Positions 15,829 to 25,782 of a stretch of DNA of 64,000 nucleotides are shown here, in pieces; the first letter of the stretch is position 1; each line of letters begins with the position of its first letter. The stretch spans positions 2,007,501-2,071,500 of the forward strand of contig NZ_CP031963.1 of assembly GCF_003443675.1 (NCBI RefSeq). Reading direction: 5' to 3'. The notes beneath the pieces were generated by a model. It worked only from the letters and a program-made list of their open reading frames with translations, had not been told where the DNA came from and made no database searches. Source of the DNA: Aquimarina sp. BL5. GTDB lineage: Bacteria; Bacteroidota; Bacteroidia; Flavobacteriales; Flavobacteriaceae. A program made the translations under genes and the position numbers.

Positions 15829-18800
15829 TTATTGTTGTTCGGTTTGGATGGATGAATTTGTTTTAGCTTCTTCAGCTTTGATTTTTTTGAGTTCGGATCG
15901 TGCTTCCTCAATCACATCTTGATAATCAGTGAAGTTTTTGATAACACTTTCTAAAATATATGTAGCCTGATAGGCGTCTTCTAATCCATAGAAGTTTTTA
16001 GCCATTAGGACAAGACCTTTGGCTCCATATAATTTATATCCCGAAAAATCTTTGGCTAGTTTTTGTACTGTTTCATTTGATGCTTTATAACTCCCTGCTT
16101 TGTTTTTAAAATACGCATCATAATACAAAGCTTCTGCGGCTAACTCTCCAGTAGCTATTTTTCTAACTTCTGCATATGCCCTTTTCGCTCTAGCATCATC
16201 CGCAGTTTGTAATGCTGCACGTGCAATAAAAACCTGTGCATCACTTTTTACATCATTTTGGATTTTTGGATTATCCAATACTTTTTCTGCATACGCTATG
16301 GTTTCCCGATAGTGTACTAATTGATAATGTGATTTCATCAGATTAGATTGTGCAAATACAATATTCTGGGGAAAATCAGCAGCTATTTCTAAACGTTCTA
16401 ACACAGGAATAGCCTTATCGTAATTACGATTCTCCAGATGGATCTGGGATAATCTTGCTAATGCTTGTTCTGTGAATTCTGTCCTATCTTTTTGTAACAC
16501 ATATTCATAATGTGGAATCGTAGCTTGCTTATCTCCTTTTTTGAAGAATAATTGTGCTAAATAGAAATGGCTCTTCAAGGCATGAAGGCCATTTGGAAAT
16601 TCATCCAGATATTTCTGAAATCCAGTAATAGCTTTACTGTCATTATTCTCTAAGTACTGTTTTTCTGCGGCTTCATAGGATGTATTATCTAGATCTGCAT
16701 CCGTAACATCCACAAAGCTTAACCCTTTTACCCAACTAGAATATTCATCGGTTCTTCCTAAATCTACGTAGATCAATCTAGCTGTATTTACCGCTTGTAC
16801 AGCCTCATCAGTTCCTGGATAATCTGCAACTACTCTTTTAAATTTTGTCAATGCTCTATTCCCTTGATCTCCATTATAATAGATCAATCCTTGTTTTAAC
16901 AAAGCTTTTGGAACATAAGAGCTATTAGGTACTTCTTTAACCAATCGATCATAGGCGGCAATACCTTTTTGGGTTTGATTTTCTGCTATGTAAGTGTTTC
17001 CTAAAGCAAACATGGCATCATCGCGATAAGTAGATCGCGTATATTGTTTGATAAACATCTCTAGATCACTTATTTTTTTACCATTTTTTTTGACAAAACC
17101 ATAACTAATGGCTTTCTGATAATGTGCATAGTCGGAATCTGGTCCGCCATTTTTGATAGCCTTATTATACGCTTCCATAGCTGGCCAATACTTACTAGAT
17201 ATAAAATGACTATCTCCTAATCGCAGATATGTATCTGTCAATCGTATTTCATCAACACCTCTTTTCTTAGAATAGATATCAAAGAAATCGGCAGCTTGTG
17301 GGTATTGTTTTAGTTTAAAATATGTATATCCTATATTATAATCTATTTCGCCATATTCGTTAGTTGTGGAAGCTCTTTCATTTCCTTTAAACTGTTTGAA
17401 ACCAATTAGCGCTTCTTCAAAATTATTCTGTAGATAATCACATTCTGATTTCCAATAAATAGCTTTTGCTGTAAATTTCGGATCCGTTTGTTGCGCCAAA
17501 GATTTATCAAAATATACTTTAGCATCTGTATAATTCCCTTCATTATAAAGTTCTATCCCTCGAAAATAAGCTACTTTTTGATATACCACTTTATCATTAA
17601 AATTACGACTCCCTTCTAATAAGTCCATAGCCTCCTTATAATTCTTAGATGTGATATATGAACTGATTAACAATTCCTGTATCTCTTCTTTGAATTCAGA
17701 ATTGGGATAGGCTTCTACGTAGGATAATAAAACTTTAGGTGTACTTTCATATGAATTACCAATCTCATAACTCAACTTAGCATAATTATATAATGCATCT
17801 TCTTTAATCTTCGCTTCAAAATCCATTTCCGATGCATTCTTAAAGGCGTTCAGCGCTTGTTGTTTTTGATCTGTTCTTAAATAAGATTCTGCTAGATGAT
17901 AATAAGCATTCTGAGCAGTAGCATTTCGACCATCAACAATTTTATTAAATTCTGAGATTGCATTGGTATAATCACCTCCTTTATAATAAGCATATCCTAA
18001 CTGGTAATAATCGGTATTGTTCCATTTCCCTTTTCGGCCTTTGTAAGCTTTCAGATGTGGTATCGCCTTATCATATTGACCAAGATTAAAATAACTCTCA
18101 CCAATAATTTTATTCAATTCTGATTTTTCTGAAGGTTTAGATTTAGAAAGCTGTCCTAATCCATCATTGATAGCATCCTCGAATTTTCCAGATTTAAAAT
18201 TCATATCACTCTGGAAATACGATAAATTCTTATTGTATTTATCTAAATCCTTTACCTCATCAAACAGTTTATCTGCCTCTTGATAATTATCTCCTTCGTA
18301 AGCTATAAAACCAAGGTAATATTTTGCCTGAGCACCGTATTTATCCGTCTCTTCAACTTTGGTTAAGAACTTTTTCGCTTCATTAAATCGCTGAATTTTA
18401 AAATACGCATAGCCGTTATTAAAGTTAAACTTTTCTTTTTCAGAACGGCTCATATTGCCCTCATCTACCTTATCGTACCATTTACGGGCATAGGCATATT
18501 TACCATTATCAAAATAATAATTGGCTACATCAAGATATGCTGCATTACGTTTAATACTGGTAGGATATTGTACCACAAACTCTTCCATCAATGCATCCGC
18601 TCCTTTTTGATTAAGCCATACGGCGCAATTCGCTATGTAATAAGTACATTCTGCATCAATATTTTCGTCATCTACGGCGTCTCTAACTTTATCAAACAAA
18701 TTCTGAGCTGCCAGAAACTGCTTATTATTATAAAGTTCTAAAGCCTGATTATACAGTACTAATTCGTTAGTGTAAATTGCTGATTGCTGCGCAGAAATCT

Positions 18801-18849
18801 TCGAAGATAGGATCGCAACAAAAAGCATCAAAGTGATGTATTTGTTCAT
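15829..18849 (-). CDS. Large tetratricopeptide-repeat envelope protein
   Basis: From the ATG at 18849 this is a 1006-residue protein with a signal peptide (MLFVAILSSKISAQ). An upstream in-frame start would add 49 residues before the signal peptide, which is unlikely. The body is a series of TPR-like helix pairs, recognisable by patterns such as AKYYLGFIAYEGDNYQEADKL, NAYYHLAESYLRTDQKQQAL and AIYWKSECDYLQNNFEEAL, repeated throughout about 900 residues. Segments such as AMFALGNTYIAENQTQKGI and KALLKQGLIYYNGDQGNRAL look like YbgF/BamD-type repeats. It is cotranscribed with the barrel protein downstream and is probably a periplasmic or outer-membrane scaffold. Confidence 0.85.
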   Translation of the reverse strand: MNKYITLMLFVAILSSKISAQQSAIYTNELVLYNQALELYNNKQFLAAQNLFDKVRDAVDDENIDAECTYYIANCAVWLNQKGADALMEEFVVQYPTSIKRNAAYLDVANYYFDNGKYAYARKWYDKVDEGNMSRSEKEKFNFNNGYAYFKIQRFNEAKKFLTKVEETDKYGAQAKYYLGFIAYEGDNYQEADKLFDEVKDLDKYNKNLSYFQSDMNFKSGKFEDAINDGLGQLSKSKPSEKSELNKIIGESYFNLGQYDKAIPHLKAYKGRKGKWNNTDYYQLGYAYYKGGDYTNAISEFNKIVDGRNATAQNAYYHLAESYLRTDQKQQALNAFKNASEMDFEAKIKEDALYNYAKLSYEIGNSYESTPKVLLSYVEAYPNSEFKEEIQELLISSYITSKNYKEAMDLLEGSRNFNDKVVYQKVAYFRGIELYNEGNYTDAKVYFDKSLAQQTDPKFTAKAIYWKSECDYLQNNFEEALIGFKQFKGNERASTTNEYGEIDYNIGYTYFKLKQYPQAADFFDIYSKKRGVDEIRLTDTYLRLGDSHFISSKYWPAMEAYNKAIKNGGPDSDYAHYQKAISYGFVKKNGKKISDLEMFIKQYTRSTYRDDAMFALGNTYIAENQTQKGIAAYDRLVKEVPNSSYVPKALLKQGLIYYNGDQGNRALTKFKRVVADYPGTDEAVQAVNTARLIYVDLGRTDEYSSWVKGLSFVDVTDADLDNTSYEAAEKQYLENNDSKAITGFQKYLDEFPNGLHALKSHFYLAQLFFKKGDKQATIPHYEYVLQKDRTEFTEQALARLSQIHLENRNYDKAIPVLERLEIAADFPQNIVFAQSNLMKSHYQLVHYRETIAYAEKVLDNPKIQNDVKSDAQVFIARAALQTADDARAKRAYAEVRKIATGELAAEALYYDAYFKNKAGSYKASNETVQKLAKDFSGYKLYGAKGLVLMAKNFYGLEDAYQATYILESVIKNFTDYQDVIEEARSELKKIKAEEAKTNSSIQTEQQ

Positions 18850-19028
18850 GTAAATATTTCTTTCAAAGTTTAGATTCTGGATTATACCAGAATACCAGTT
18901 TAATAGAAATTTCAAGGTTTTCCTTGACCAATTTTTCTTAAAGTAAATATCGCTTCCCGTGAATAAATTTTGTGTTAAAGATACCCTAATCTTCATCTTA
19001 ATAACGAAATTTTTTGGAGATAATTACA

Positions 19029-19958
19029 TCAATCATCATTTTTCGGATCAGATATGATTGTATTTATGATTTTTGTGTACTTTTTGGCTCCTTTATGATT
19101 CAAATGGTCTGGATCGTATAAATCAGATGTCTCCAGTCGAGGATCTTGACGCAAATTAATATAAGTTACATTCTTATTAATTGCTAAATCATTGCAGGAT
19201 TTGGTAATTTTCTCAAGCTTATTAGCTTCAAGTAATTCTAAATATCCTTCATAAACGGGCATATCAACCAAATACACATTACAATTTACCTTCTTACAAT
19301 GCGCTATCATAGATTGAAGTCTAGCCATATTTTCTTCAAAATTTAATAAGAAGTCTTTATGTCGTTCTGCAGTAGCTTTGCTTTCTATTTCTAAAAGCAC
19401 TCCACTTGTATTTTTATAATATGTACCCCAACCATTCGCATCGCATCCTATGATTGTTCCTTTCTCTAGATATTTACTAATTAAAGAAACTGATTTATCA
19501 AAACGCCTTGTCATTGACAGGCTATACTTTTTTAAATCAAATGGACTAATAATTGGGACATCCAGTTCCATCTGACTGCGATAAAAATATTTTCGCCATA
19601 CGTCTTCTTTGGTGTTTTCTAATTGGCTTAAACTATAATAGCCAATGGTAATAATAACATTCTGTAGGTTAGGAAGACTATCCGCGTGCTTCTCGAATAA
19701 CAATTGATCAAAATATAGACTTTGACTTACATTGGATAGATTTAATGCCTTTGTATCAAGATATTCTGGATTAATACCAAAAAAAGCGTGAGAATCTCCT
19801 AAAATCAATGTTTCAATATCATCATAACCCGTCCTAATTATTTGATGTTTATAAGAGTAATTAGACTCCACTGTTTTATAGAAATACTCTAAACCTCCCC
19901 ATACTATTAAGATAGGCACAAGAAATATTACTATTTTTTTGATAAAGACCTTCTTCAT
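19029..19958 (-). CDS. SGNH-like protein partner of an MBOAT acyltransferase
   Basis: From the ATG at 19958 this is a 309-residue protein with a membrane anchor at the N-terminus (IKKIVIFLVPILIVWGG). The motif LILGDSHAFFG (about residue 48) resembles the GDS block of SGNH hydrolases, and YDPDHLNHKGAKKY near the C-terminus supplies the DxxH block. Its ATG overlaps the stop of the MBOAT gene (TAATG), so translation is coupled. Such pairs (AlgI with AlgJ/AlgX-like or DltB with DltD) O-acetylate or acylate surface polymers. I infer acylation of the surface glycan made by the neighbouring genes. The upstream in-frame start that would add 48 residues is rejected. Confidence 0.8.
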   Translation of the reverse strand: MKKVFIKKIVIFLVPILIVWGGLEYFYKTVESNYSYKHQIIRTGYDDIETLILGDSHAFFGINPEYLDTKALNLSNVSQSLYFDQLLFEKHADSLPNLQNVIITIGYYSLSQLENTKEDVWRKYFYRSQMELDVPIISPFDLKKYSLSMTRRFDKSVSLISKYLEKGTIIGCDANGWGTYYKNTSGVLLEIESKATAERHKDFLLNFEENMARLQSMIAHCKKVNCNVYLVDMPVYEGYLELLEANKLEKITKSCNDLAINKNVTYINLRQDPRLETSDLYDPDHLNHKGAKKYTKIINTIISDPKNDD

Positions 19959-21379
19959 TAAAACTGAAAATATATAAAGGTTTGTAAATCTCCCGCATAA
20001 TAAAACACCAAAAACATAGTACCGTAATAAATCAAATATCTGACAGGTTTTAAAGGTATATGTCGAATATCCAATAAGTGTTCTCTTTTTTTCTGAAACC
20101 ATTCTATTACTAAATATCCCATCAATACAATCAAAAACAACTTATTTCCTTGCGGTATAGAAAAGAAGGACAAAGAAAAAACTCGATCAATGTACCCAAA
20201 AGCTTCTGTAATGGTTTCCGCTCTAAAAAACACCCAAGCAATCGTAACTATAAAAAATGTAATACCTATTTTTAAAAAGTCAACAACAGGGGATTTTTGA
20301 TCTTTAAGAAATATGCCCAATTTGGGGTTTTTATTGATAAAAATGGTACCTATCAATACGACTCCATGAATCAACCCCCAAAACAAAAAAGTAAGATTGG
20401 CACCATGCCATAAACCACTAAGTAAGAAAACAGTTAAAATATTAAAAATCAATCTGAAATTTGAAACTCGATTACCTCCTAAGGGAATGTATACATAGTC
20501 TCTAAACCAGGTAGAAAGTGAAATATGCCATCGTCTCCAAAACTCAATCAGATTCTTTGATAAATATGGAAAACTGAAATTTTTCATTAAATCAAAACCT
20601 AGCAATCTAGCAGAGCCAATAGCAATATCAGAATACCCAGAAAAATCACCATAAATCTGAAAACCAAAAAATATAGCTCCACAAAACAAAGTACTACCTG
20701 AATGCTCTGTATAATTTTCAAAAAGATCATTAACGATCAATGCACAATTGTCTGCGATTACCATTTTTTTAAACAAACCTCCTAGAATTAATCGTAATCC
20801 ATCTATGCTTTTATGATAATTAAATACTCTGGTTTTTCTAAACTGTGGTAAAAGATTAGAAGCTCTTTCTATTGGGCCGGCGACTAGTTGAGGAAAAAAT
20901 GAAACGAATGCAAAAAATGAAACAACATCATCAGTGGCATCTATTCTTCTTCTATATACATCTATAGTATAACTTAAGGTCTGAAAAGTATAAAAACTAA
21001 TCCCAACAGGAAGAATCAATTCTAATGAACTATAAGATATAGGCCTTCCGAATAACAAAAAGGCCTCTGTAAACGTTTCTATAAAAAAATTAAAGTATTT
21101 AAAAATAAAAAGTACGCCAAGATTAAAAAACAAACTAACTCCAAACAACACTTTTCTCTGGTTACCTAAAGTAGATTTTAATTGTCTGGCAACTAAAAAA
21201 TCTATCACAGAACTCAAAAATATCAATGATAAAAATCGCCAATCCCAAAAAGAATAAAACAAGTAACTAACGATAAGAAGAAAAACATTTTGAATCCTTA
21301 TTGATTGATTAAATACAAACCAATACAACACAAAAACGATTGGAAAAAATAACGCAAAATCGACAGTATTAAATTGCAA
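19958..21379 (-). CDS. MBOAT family O-acyltransferase (AlgI/DltB-like)
   Basis: This 473-residue polytopic membrane protein has about ten hydrophobic segments. It begins FNTVDFALFFPIVFVLYWF, the standard N-terminus of this group, and includes EFWRRWHISLSTWFRDYVYI and the signature histidine in SGLWHGANLTFLFWGLIHG. The family moves acyl groups, mostly acetyl, from the cytosol onto extracellular polymers. The start codon appears to be TTG at 21379: no in-frame ATG lies nearby, and the family's conserved N-terminus begins there. The following SGNH-like gene overlaps it by one base. Confidence 0.9.
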   Translation of the reverse strand: MQFNTVDFALFFPIVFVLYWFVFNQSIRIQNVFLLIVSYLFYSFWDWRFLSLIFLSSVIDFLVARQLKSTLGNQRKVLFGVSLFFNLGVLFIFKYFNFFIETFTEAFLLFGRPISYSSLELILPVGISFYTFQTLSYTIDVYRRRIDATDDVVSFFAFVSFFPQLVAGPIERASNLLPQFRKTRVFNYHKSIDGLRLILGGLFKKMVIADNCALIVNDLFENYTEHSGSTLFCGAIFFGFQIYGDFSGYSDIAIGSARLLGFDLMKNFSFPYLSKNLIEFWRRWHISLSTWFRDYVYIPLGGNRVSNFRLIFNILTVFLLSGLWHGANLTFLFWGLIHGVVLIGTIFINKNPKLGIFLKDQKSPVVDFLKIGITFFIVTIAWVFFRAETITEAFGYIDRVFSLSFFSIPQGNKLFLIVLMGYLVIEWFQKKREHLLDIRHIPLKPVRYLIYYGTMFLVFYYAGDLQTFIYFQF

Positions 21380-21508
21380 AATGTATGTGATATGAATTCT
21401 TTGGAAAAGTACTTAAAATCAACGTGGATAAAAAAACATTTTTAATAAATACATTATTGCATAAACTTTTTACTTTTACTAAAATTAATAAATTCAGAAT
21501 CTCATATT

Positions 21509-22192
21509 ATGTCCGAACCGGTTCTAAGCCTTAAAAACGCTTCAATCTATCAACGCGAAAACCTAATCTTATCAGATGTTAATGTAGAAGTTAACAAAGG
21601 GGATTTTGTATATCTGATCGGAAAAACAGGTACAGGTAAAAGTAGTTTTATGAAAACACTTTATGGAGACATCCCTTTGATAGAGGGAGAAGGCAGTATC
21701 GTAGATTTTGATCTGAGTACCTTAAAAGAAAGTCAAATTCCTTTTCTTAGAAGAAAATTAGGGATTGTTTTTCAGGATTTTAAACTCCTTAATGATAGAA
21801 CTGTAAAAGATAATTTATTATTTGTATTGAAAGCTACTGGTTGGACTGATCAGAAAGCTATGGATAGTAAGATTGATAATGTGCTGGATAAAGTTGGGAT
21901 GAAAACCAAGGATTTTAAGTTCCCGTATCAGTTATCTGGTGGAGAACAACAACGAATCGCTATTGCTAGAGCATTGCTCAATGATCCAGAACTCATTCTG
22001 GCAGATGAGCCTACCGGAAACCTAGATCCACAAACTTCTGTAGAAGTAATGGAGGTATTACAGGATATTAATAAAAATGGCAATACCATCTTAATGGCTA
22101 CTCACGACTATGCTTTGTTACTTAAATATCCTTCAAAAACATTAAAATGTGAAGGGAATAAGGTTTTTGAAGTAGTACAACGAAAAGGGTAA
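21509..22192 (+). CDS. ftsE: Cell-division ABC transporter ATP-binding protein FtsE
   Basis: A 227-residue ABC ATPase with a Walker A (LIGKTGTGKSS), Q-loop (GIVFQDFKLLNDR), signature (LSGGEQQRIAIARALL), Walker B (LILADEPTGNLD) and H-loop (LMATHDYALL). The FQDFKLL and EPTGNLDP forms are characteristic of FtsE. With FtsX it controls amidases that split the septum. FtsX is not in the window, which is common in Bacteroidota, where the two genes are often separate. The gene opens the plus-strand part of the surface-glycan cluster and is 26 bases before a methyltransferase. Confidence 0.88.
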   Translation: MSEPVLSLKNASIYQRENLILSDVNVEVNKGDFVYLIGKTGTGKSSFMKTLYGDIPLIEGEGSIVDFDLSTLKESQIPFLRRKLGIVFQDFKLLNDRTVKDNLLFVLKATGWTDQKAMDSKIDNVLDKVGMKTKDFKFPYQLSGGEQQRIAIARALLNDPELILADEPTGNLDPQTSVEVMEVLQDINKNGNTILMATHDYALLLKYPSKTLKCEGNKVFEVVQRKG

Positions 22193-22218
22193 AAGAGTAA
22201 AATAACAAACTAAATGAA

Positions 22219-23058
22219 ATGGCACTATTAAGAAATCTATACTACAAACTCACTCCAGGACAAAGGTTATTTGCCAGACGACTTGTATATTTCCCTATCG
22301 ACCTTTTCCGAAAAAGATCCGACATGGAACCGCCAAAAGGAAAAATTTTTGTGGGTTCTGGAGATTTTATTTCTCACGGAAAAAATACTCTAGAATTGTT
22401 CAAACAACACGGAGGATTACTTCCAGATCATAATGTCCTAGATATTGGTTCAGGAATAGGAAGAATGGCTGTTCCACTAACTTCATACTTAGACAAAACT
22501 AGCAGATATGAAGGTTTTGATATTGTAAAAGACGGAGTAGATTGGTGCAAAAAAAATATTACATCAAAATTTAGCAACTTCAATTTTACCCATGTAGATT
22601 TAAAAAACGACTTATATAATTTAAATACAGAAAAGAAAGCTTCTTCCTATATTTTTCCTTATCAGAATGATTCTTTTAATTTTGTTTTTCTTACTTCTGT
22701 GTTTACTCATATGATGCCTGATGATATGGATCATTATTTATCTGAAATAAATAGGGTATTAAAAAATAATGGGACTTGTTTTGCAACATTTTTTATTTAT
22801 GATCAGAATAGTCCAGAAAAATACACAAACAAAGGAATAACATTTACTTTTGAGAAAGAAAAAGATTTCAGCTTATACAATACCAATGTAAAAGAAGCTA
22901 ATATTTGTTTCAAGAAAGAATATTTGTATAATACTATTCGTAAAAAAAAGTTTTCTGTTGAAAATTTTATTCAAGGATGGTGGATTGATGGAATAAAAAA
23001 GGAAAGTGCCACAGATTATCAGGACATATTAATCCTAAAAAAGAAAAATTCTTTATAA
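22219..23058 (+). CDS. Class I SAM-dependent methyltransferase
   Basis: This 279-residue protein has a SAM-binding motif I, VLDIGSGIGRMAVPL, near residues 72-86, then an acidic EGFDIVKDGVDW, and a post-motif stretch FVFLTSVFTHMMPDDMDHYL typical of class I methyltransferases. The C-terminal region ends LILKKKNS with no further domain. Given the neighbours it may methylate a glycan residue or a lipid carrier-linked sugar. It follows ftsE closely on the same strand. Confidence 0.8.
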   Translation: MALLRNLYYKLTPGQRLFARRLVYFPIDLFRKRSDMEPPKGKIFVGSGDFISHGKNTLELFKQHGGLLPDHNVLDIGSGIGRMAVPLTSYLDKTSRYEGFDIVKDGVDWCKKNITSKFSNFNFTHVDLKNDLYNLNTEKKASSYIFPYQNDSFNFVFLTSVFTHMMPDDMDHYLSEINRVLKNNGTCFATFFIYDQNSPEKYTNKGITFTFEKEKDFSLYNTNVKEANICFKKEYLYNTIRKKKFSVENFIQGWWIDGIKKESATDYQDILILKKKNSL

Positions 23059-23063
23059 CATAT

Positions 23064-23894
23064 CTAAGAATCATCCTTCTTATAGACATGAGGATTTTCT
23101 CGAATCCCTTTTTTGAATATTTTTCGAACTCCCATTCGTAGAGATGAATCTAGTTTCAGTATTTTATCTTTAAAAAACTGACCAGGCCGTCCTCTAAACG
23201 TAGTTACATGAAAAGATGTTTTATCATCCACGGGTTCTGTAGAAAAATAATAATTAGAAACACAACATCGCACTTGATCTTCTTTTACCTTACTAACGGA
23301 ATGCCAAGAGCTTTTGTGAGTAACCATAACTACCAATCTATTGAACTTCGAATTTATTGATACAGGCTCACTTTTTAATCCGTTTGGCCATAATTCTAAA
23401 CTTCCTCCATTATCAGGCTCCCAATTTGGAGTAACATAATATAATAAATTAAGTACGCGCCATAGCTTTACATCTTTATCATGAGAATTATCTAGATGAG
23501 GATTTAAGTAATTTCCCTTTCCCATCATAGAAATTCCTCCTGCATAAAGATTTTTATCAGGCACTACATTTTCATAACTACAAATCATGGCAATAAGATC
23601 GACAATTTTACGATCTTGAAATGCATATATAACCTCTTCTAACAAAGGGTGATATTTGTTCATCTGGGCAGCTACATACTTATATTCTCTAATACTTTTT
23701 TTAACCTTTACGTCTTTGGTTCTTGGAAATTTATCAAATATCTCTCTAGCCAATTCATCTGGTAACAGATTATCTAAATAAAAATAACCAATACCTTTGC
23801 TAGTCTGGTGAAAGTGATTTTTTAAAACTTCTTCATTATCTTTGAGTTTTAAAAAAATAAGATCGGCTATTTTATCTCTATCGAGGTGACTCAT
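23064..23894 (-). CDS. 2OG-Fe(II) oxygenase superfamily protein
   Basis: A 276-residue protein with the prolyl-4-hydroxylase-like double-stranded beta-helix. The iron ligands are His133 and Asp135 in NPHLDNSHD and His198 in SSWHSVSKV, with Arg209 as a plausible 2-oxoglutarate ligand. The GGSLELWPNG element between them is common in this family. These enzymes use iron, oxygen and 2-oxoglutarate to hydroxylate proteins or small molecules. It lies convergent to the methyltransferase, inside the glycan cluster; a role in glycan or peptide modification is possible but not shown. Confidence 0.82.
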   Translation of the reverse strand: MSHLDRDKIADLIFLKLKDNEEVLKNHFHQTSKGIGYFYLDNLLPDELAREIFDKFPRTKDVKVKKSIREYKYVAAQMNKYHPLLEEVIYAFQDRKIVDLIAMICSYENVVPDKNLYAGGISMMGKGNYLNPHLDNSHDKDVKLWRVLNLLYYVTPNWEPDNGGSLELWPNGLKSEPVSINSKFNRLVVMVTHKSSWHSVSKVKEDQVRCCVSNYYFSTEPVDDKTSFHVTTFRGRPGQFFKDKILKLDSSLRMGVRKIFKKGIRENPHVYKKDDS

Positions 23895-23953
23895 CTATCC
23901 AATTACAAATTTGACCTAAAAATAATTATAAACTTCTAGTAAAGCATCTTTAA

Positions 23954-24832
23954 ATGTTATCAATTTTGATCCCAGTTTATAATTACAATGTAATTCCTTT
24001 GATTAAAGAAGTTCACAAACAAGCTTCTTTATGTAACATACCTTTTGAAATACTTGTTTTAGATGATCAATCAGAGTTTCATTCAGAAGAAAATAATGTT
24101 ATCAATAACATACCAGGTTGTACGTTTAAGAAATTATCAAAAAACATAGGACGAAGTGCTATCAGAAATCTATTAGCCTCTACAGCTTTATATGATTTTC
24201 TTTTATTCATTGATGCAGGAACATTTCCTAAGAACAAGAACTTTATCAGAACGTATTTAGACAATATAGATCAAAAAGTAGTAACTGGTGGAATGACTTA
24301 CCTAAAAGAACCTCCAAAAAAACCTTTTAAACTGCGTTGGGTTTACACCAAAAAAAGAGAGTCTGTTCCTAAAAATCAAGAAAATAAGCGACCTATAGTT
24401 TGTTCTTCTAACTTTTTAATCCACGAAGAAATTTTTAAAATCATAAAGTTTGACGAATCCTTACAAAGGTACGGGTGTGAAGATGTAGTTTTTTTTGATT
24501 CAATTACTAAAAAAGGAATACCTATTACATATATCGATAATCCTGTAATTCATGATGCTAATGACGACGCAGAAACTTTTATAAAAAAGACTGAATTTGC
24601 TATTGAAAACTTAATTGAGTTGATTAATACTAATAAACTTGAATATGACCGATATAAGGTATCCAGTTTATACTACAAATTGAATAAAATTAAGGCTGAT
24701 AAAATTATTTCTTTAATTTTTAGAATCTCAAGAAATTTACTTAAAAGAAATTTCAATTCATCTTATCCGTCCATTTTATGCTATGATTTCTATCGTTTGG
24801 GTTACTTTTGCTTAACTAAAAATAAAATCTAG
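23954..24832 (+). CDS. Glycosyltransferase family 2 protein
   Basis: A 292-residue GT-A fold transferase. It starts with SILIPVYNYNVIPLI, then the nucleotide-sugar and metal-binding region LVLDDQSEF, and the acceptor-side IDAGTFP replaces a textbook DxD. The element CEDVVFFDSITKKG acts as the ED-type catalytic region. Sugar donor and acceptor are unknown. The stop TAG overlaps the GTG of the next glycosyltransferase (TAGTG), showing tight coupling. Confidence 0.87.
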   Translation: MLSILIPVYNYNVIPLIKEVHKQASLCNIPFEILVLDDQSEFHSEENNVINNIPGCTFKKLSKNIGRSAIRNLLASTALYDFLLFIDAGTFPKNKNFIRTYLDNIDQKVVTGGMTYLKEPPKKPFKLRWVYTKKRESVPKNQENKRPIVCSSNFLIHEEIFKIIKFDESLQRYGCEDVVFFDSITKKGIPITYIDNPVIHDANDDAETFIKKTEFAIENLIELINTNKLEYDRYKVSSLYYKLNKIKADKIISLIFRISRNLLKRNFNSSYPSILCYDFYRLGYFCLTKNKI

Positions 24833-25782
24833 TGCCTTTTTTCTCCATTATAGTTCCGCTTTACAATAAAGAAAATAGCATTGCTAATACATTAGAATCC
24901 ATTTTTAATCAAACTTATACCGATTATGAGATTGTAATTATTAATGACGGTTCTACGGATCATAGTGAAGAGATTGTGAACCAATATACAGACAAAAGAA
25001 TACAGTTCTTTTCTACAAAAAACAATGGTGTTTCTAAAGCTAGAAATCTAGGTATAGAGAAGGCAAATGGAAAGCTCGTTGCTTTTCTTGATGCAGATGA
25101 TTATTGGTATCCCAATCATCTTGAAATAGTATTCCGATTGTATGAGAAATTTCCTGATGCTGGTCTGTTTTCTACATCTTATGAAAAAAGATTTAATGCA
25201 AAATCTACTTTTTTAGCTAATTTCAAGAATATCGATGCTAATAGTAACACTTTCATGATTGTTAACGACTTTTTTGAATCCAGCATTATTGATTCCATAG
25301 CGTGGACATCGGCTTGTGCTGTTCCTAAAAACACTCTAAACAATATTGGAGTTTTTGACACTTCTATCACACATGGAGCAGGAGAAGACACGGATCTTTG
25401 GATTAGAATTGCTCTTAAATACAAAGTCGCTCTTGCCACCTATGTTACTGCCACCTATAATTTAGATGCTAATAATAGAATTTCAAACACAGATACACTG
25501 AAAAGAAATTTTCAAGATCTAAATAAGTTCCAAAAAGAAGAGAAAACCAATCTTAGTTTGAAAAAATATTTAGATCAAAACAGATATTCAATTTCGCTGC
25601 AATACAAATCTGCTGGAGACCCAAAAACAGCCAAAAAGTATAAAGAAGAAATTGATTATAAAAACCTAAATACCAAACAAAAAATATTATTGGCTGCTCC
25701 TAAATTTCTTTACAACTTTCTAAAAATTATTAGAAGGAAATTAATTTTAAATGCAAGTATCAAACTATCTGCTTTTGAATAA
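24832..25782 (+). CDS. Glycosyltransferase family 2 protein (GTG start)
   Basis: This 316-residue GT2 enzyme begins FFSIIVPLYNKENSIANTL, continues VIINDGSTDHSEEIV and has a clear DxD in AFLDADDYW. GAGEDTDLWIRIAL supplies the ED-type catalytic residue. The start is GTG, overlapping the TAG of the upstream glycosyltransferase by one base. The last 18 bases overlap the 3' end of the converging fdtA-like gene. It probably adds a sugar to the same surface glycan. Confidence 0.9.
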   Translation: MPFFSIIVPLYNKENSIANTLESIFNQTYTDYEIVIINDGSTDHSEEIVNQYTDKRIQFFSTKNNGVSKARNLGIEKANGKLVAFLDADDYWYPNHLEIVFRLYEKFPDAGLFSTSYEKRFNAKSTFLANFKNIDANSNTFMIVNDFFESSIIDSIAWTSACAVPKNTLNNIGVFDTSITHGAGEDTDLWIRIALKYKVALATYVTATYNLDANNRISNTDTLKRNFQDLNKFQKEEKTNLSLKKYLDQNRYSISLQYKSAGDPKTAKKYKEEIDYKNLNTKQKILLAAPKFLYNFLKIIRRKLILNASIKLSAFE

